From: an uncultured Opitutia bacterium
GTDB taxonomy: Bacteria > Verrucomicrobiota > Verrucomicrobiia > Opitutales > UBA953
Reading direction: 5' to 3'
Length of the DNA stretch: 6,268 nt
Assembly: GCA_903895475.1 (NCBI GenBank)
Contig: CAITUF010000080.1
Location: 1 to 6,268 of the forward strand
In this document: piece by piece, positions 6,164 to 6,268 of the stretch
Position numbering within the stretch: the first letter of the stretch is position 1
Layout: each line of letters starts with the position of its first letter
The notes under the pieces: generated by a model
What the model saw: the letters and a program-made list of their open reading frames with translations, nothing else
The model's database searches: none
What the model was told of the DNA's origin: nothing
Program-made: the position numbers and the translations under genes

Positions 6164-6268
6164 TCCTAGTCCAGATTAGTGTTGCTAATGATGCCCCCTC
6201 TGGCGGCTTACTCTGGGCGTACTTCTGTGCAGGTGGTTGACCATCCTGCTAGGAATCATTCACAAACC
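6164..6268. other. Non-coding tail after pdxH with short repeats and two weak hairpins
   Basis: No gene is visible in these 105 bases before the window ends. The unit TAGTCC is repeated twice in tandem (6161-6172, the first copy being the pdxH stop). AGATTAG occurs at 6141-6147 and again at 6173-6179. A perfect 5-bp inverted repeat, ATTAG and CTAAT around five bases, spans 6175-6189. A second hairpin spans 6229-6249, with GCAGG/CCTGC and TGG/CCA stems, one bulged T and a TTGA loop. Neither hairpin is followed by a T-run, so a terminator for pdxH is possible but unproven. Confidence 0.35.

Noticed and set aside
6237..6265. Possible promoter with TTGACC as -35 box
   Set aside because: TTGACC at 6237-6242 matches the -35 consensus well, but no -10-like hexamer lies at a usual spacing before the window ends, and it sits within a hairpin.
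1..6268. A novel multi-gene system such as defence, CRISPR, toxin-antitoxin or secondary metabolism
   Set aside because: All six genes belong to well-known families with intact key residues, and no array, transposase, paired small genes or unexplained long open frame is left over.

Overview
The window is GC-rich chromosomal DNA (about 60% G+C by eye) carrying six recognisable protein genes at high coding density. I found no RNA gene, mobile element, CRISPR array or attachment site. The gene set looks like the stable chromosome of a free-living, Gram-negative-type bacterium. The style of several proteins suggests the PVC group, perhaps Verrucomicrobiota/Opitutae: a secreted GH81 glucanase, a zincless Fpg of the GIGNWMADE type, and the GPERGW form of RsmE. 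That placement is inference from memory of family members, not a search result.

Layout. Bases 1-897 (minus) hold most of an aldo/keto reductase very close to E. coli YghZ/Gpr; its C-terminus lies beyond the left edge. After a 90-base gap, 988-3240 (minus) encodes a secreted family 81 endo-beta-1,3-glucanase. A 47-base divergent gap separates it from the plus-strand pair 3288-4103 (Fpg/MutM-type DNA glycosylase with a degraded zinc finger) and 4135-4701 (RsmD, 16S rRNA G966 methyltransferase). RsmD meets the minus-strand 4702-5439 gene (RsmE, 16S rRNA U1498 methyltransferase) tail to tail with no base between the stop codons. An 88-base divergent gap leads to pdxH (5528-6163, plus; pyridoxamine 5'-phosphate oxidase). 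The last 105 bases are non-coding as far as I can see and hold small repeats and two weak hairpins.

How the genes relate. fpg and rsmD are 31 bases apart on the same strand and are probably co-transcribed. rsmD and rsmE both finish 16S rRNA but are convergent, so they are not one operon. The glucanase and the reductase could share a transcript, but nothing in their functions links them. The glucanase is the one clearly niche-related gene, for use of laminarin-like polymers; the others are housekeeping or stress genes.

I do not see a novel multi-gene system here. The points most worth a second look are the zincless Fpg, the abutting convergent rRNA methyltransferase genes with a GC hairpin just past the junction, and a strong skew of the tetramer CTAG towards the gaps between genes.
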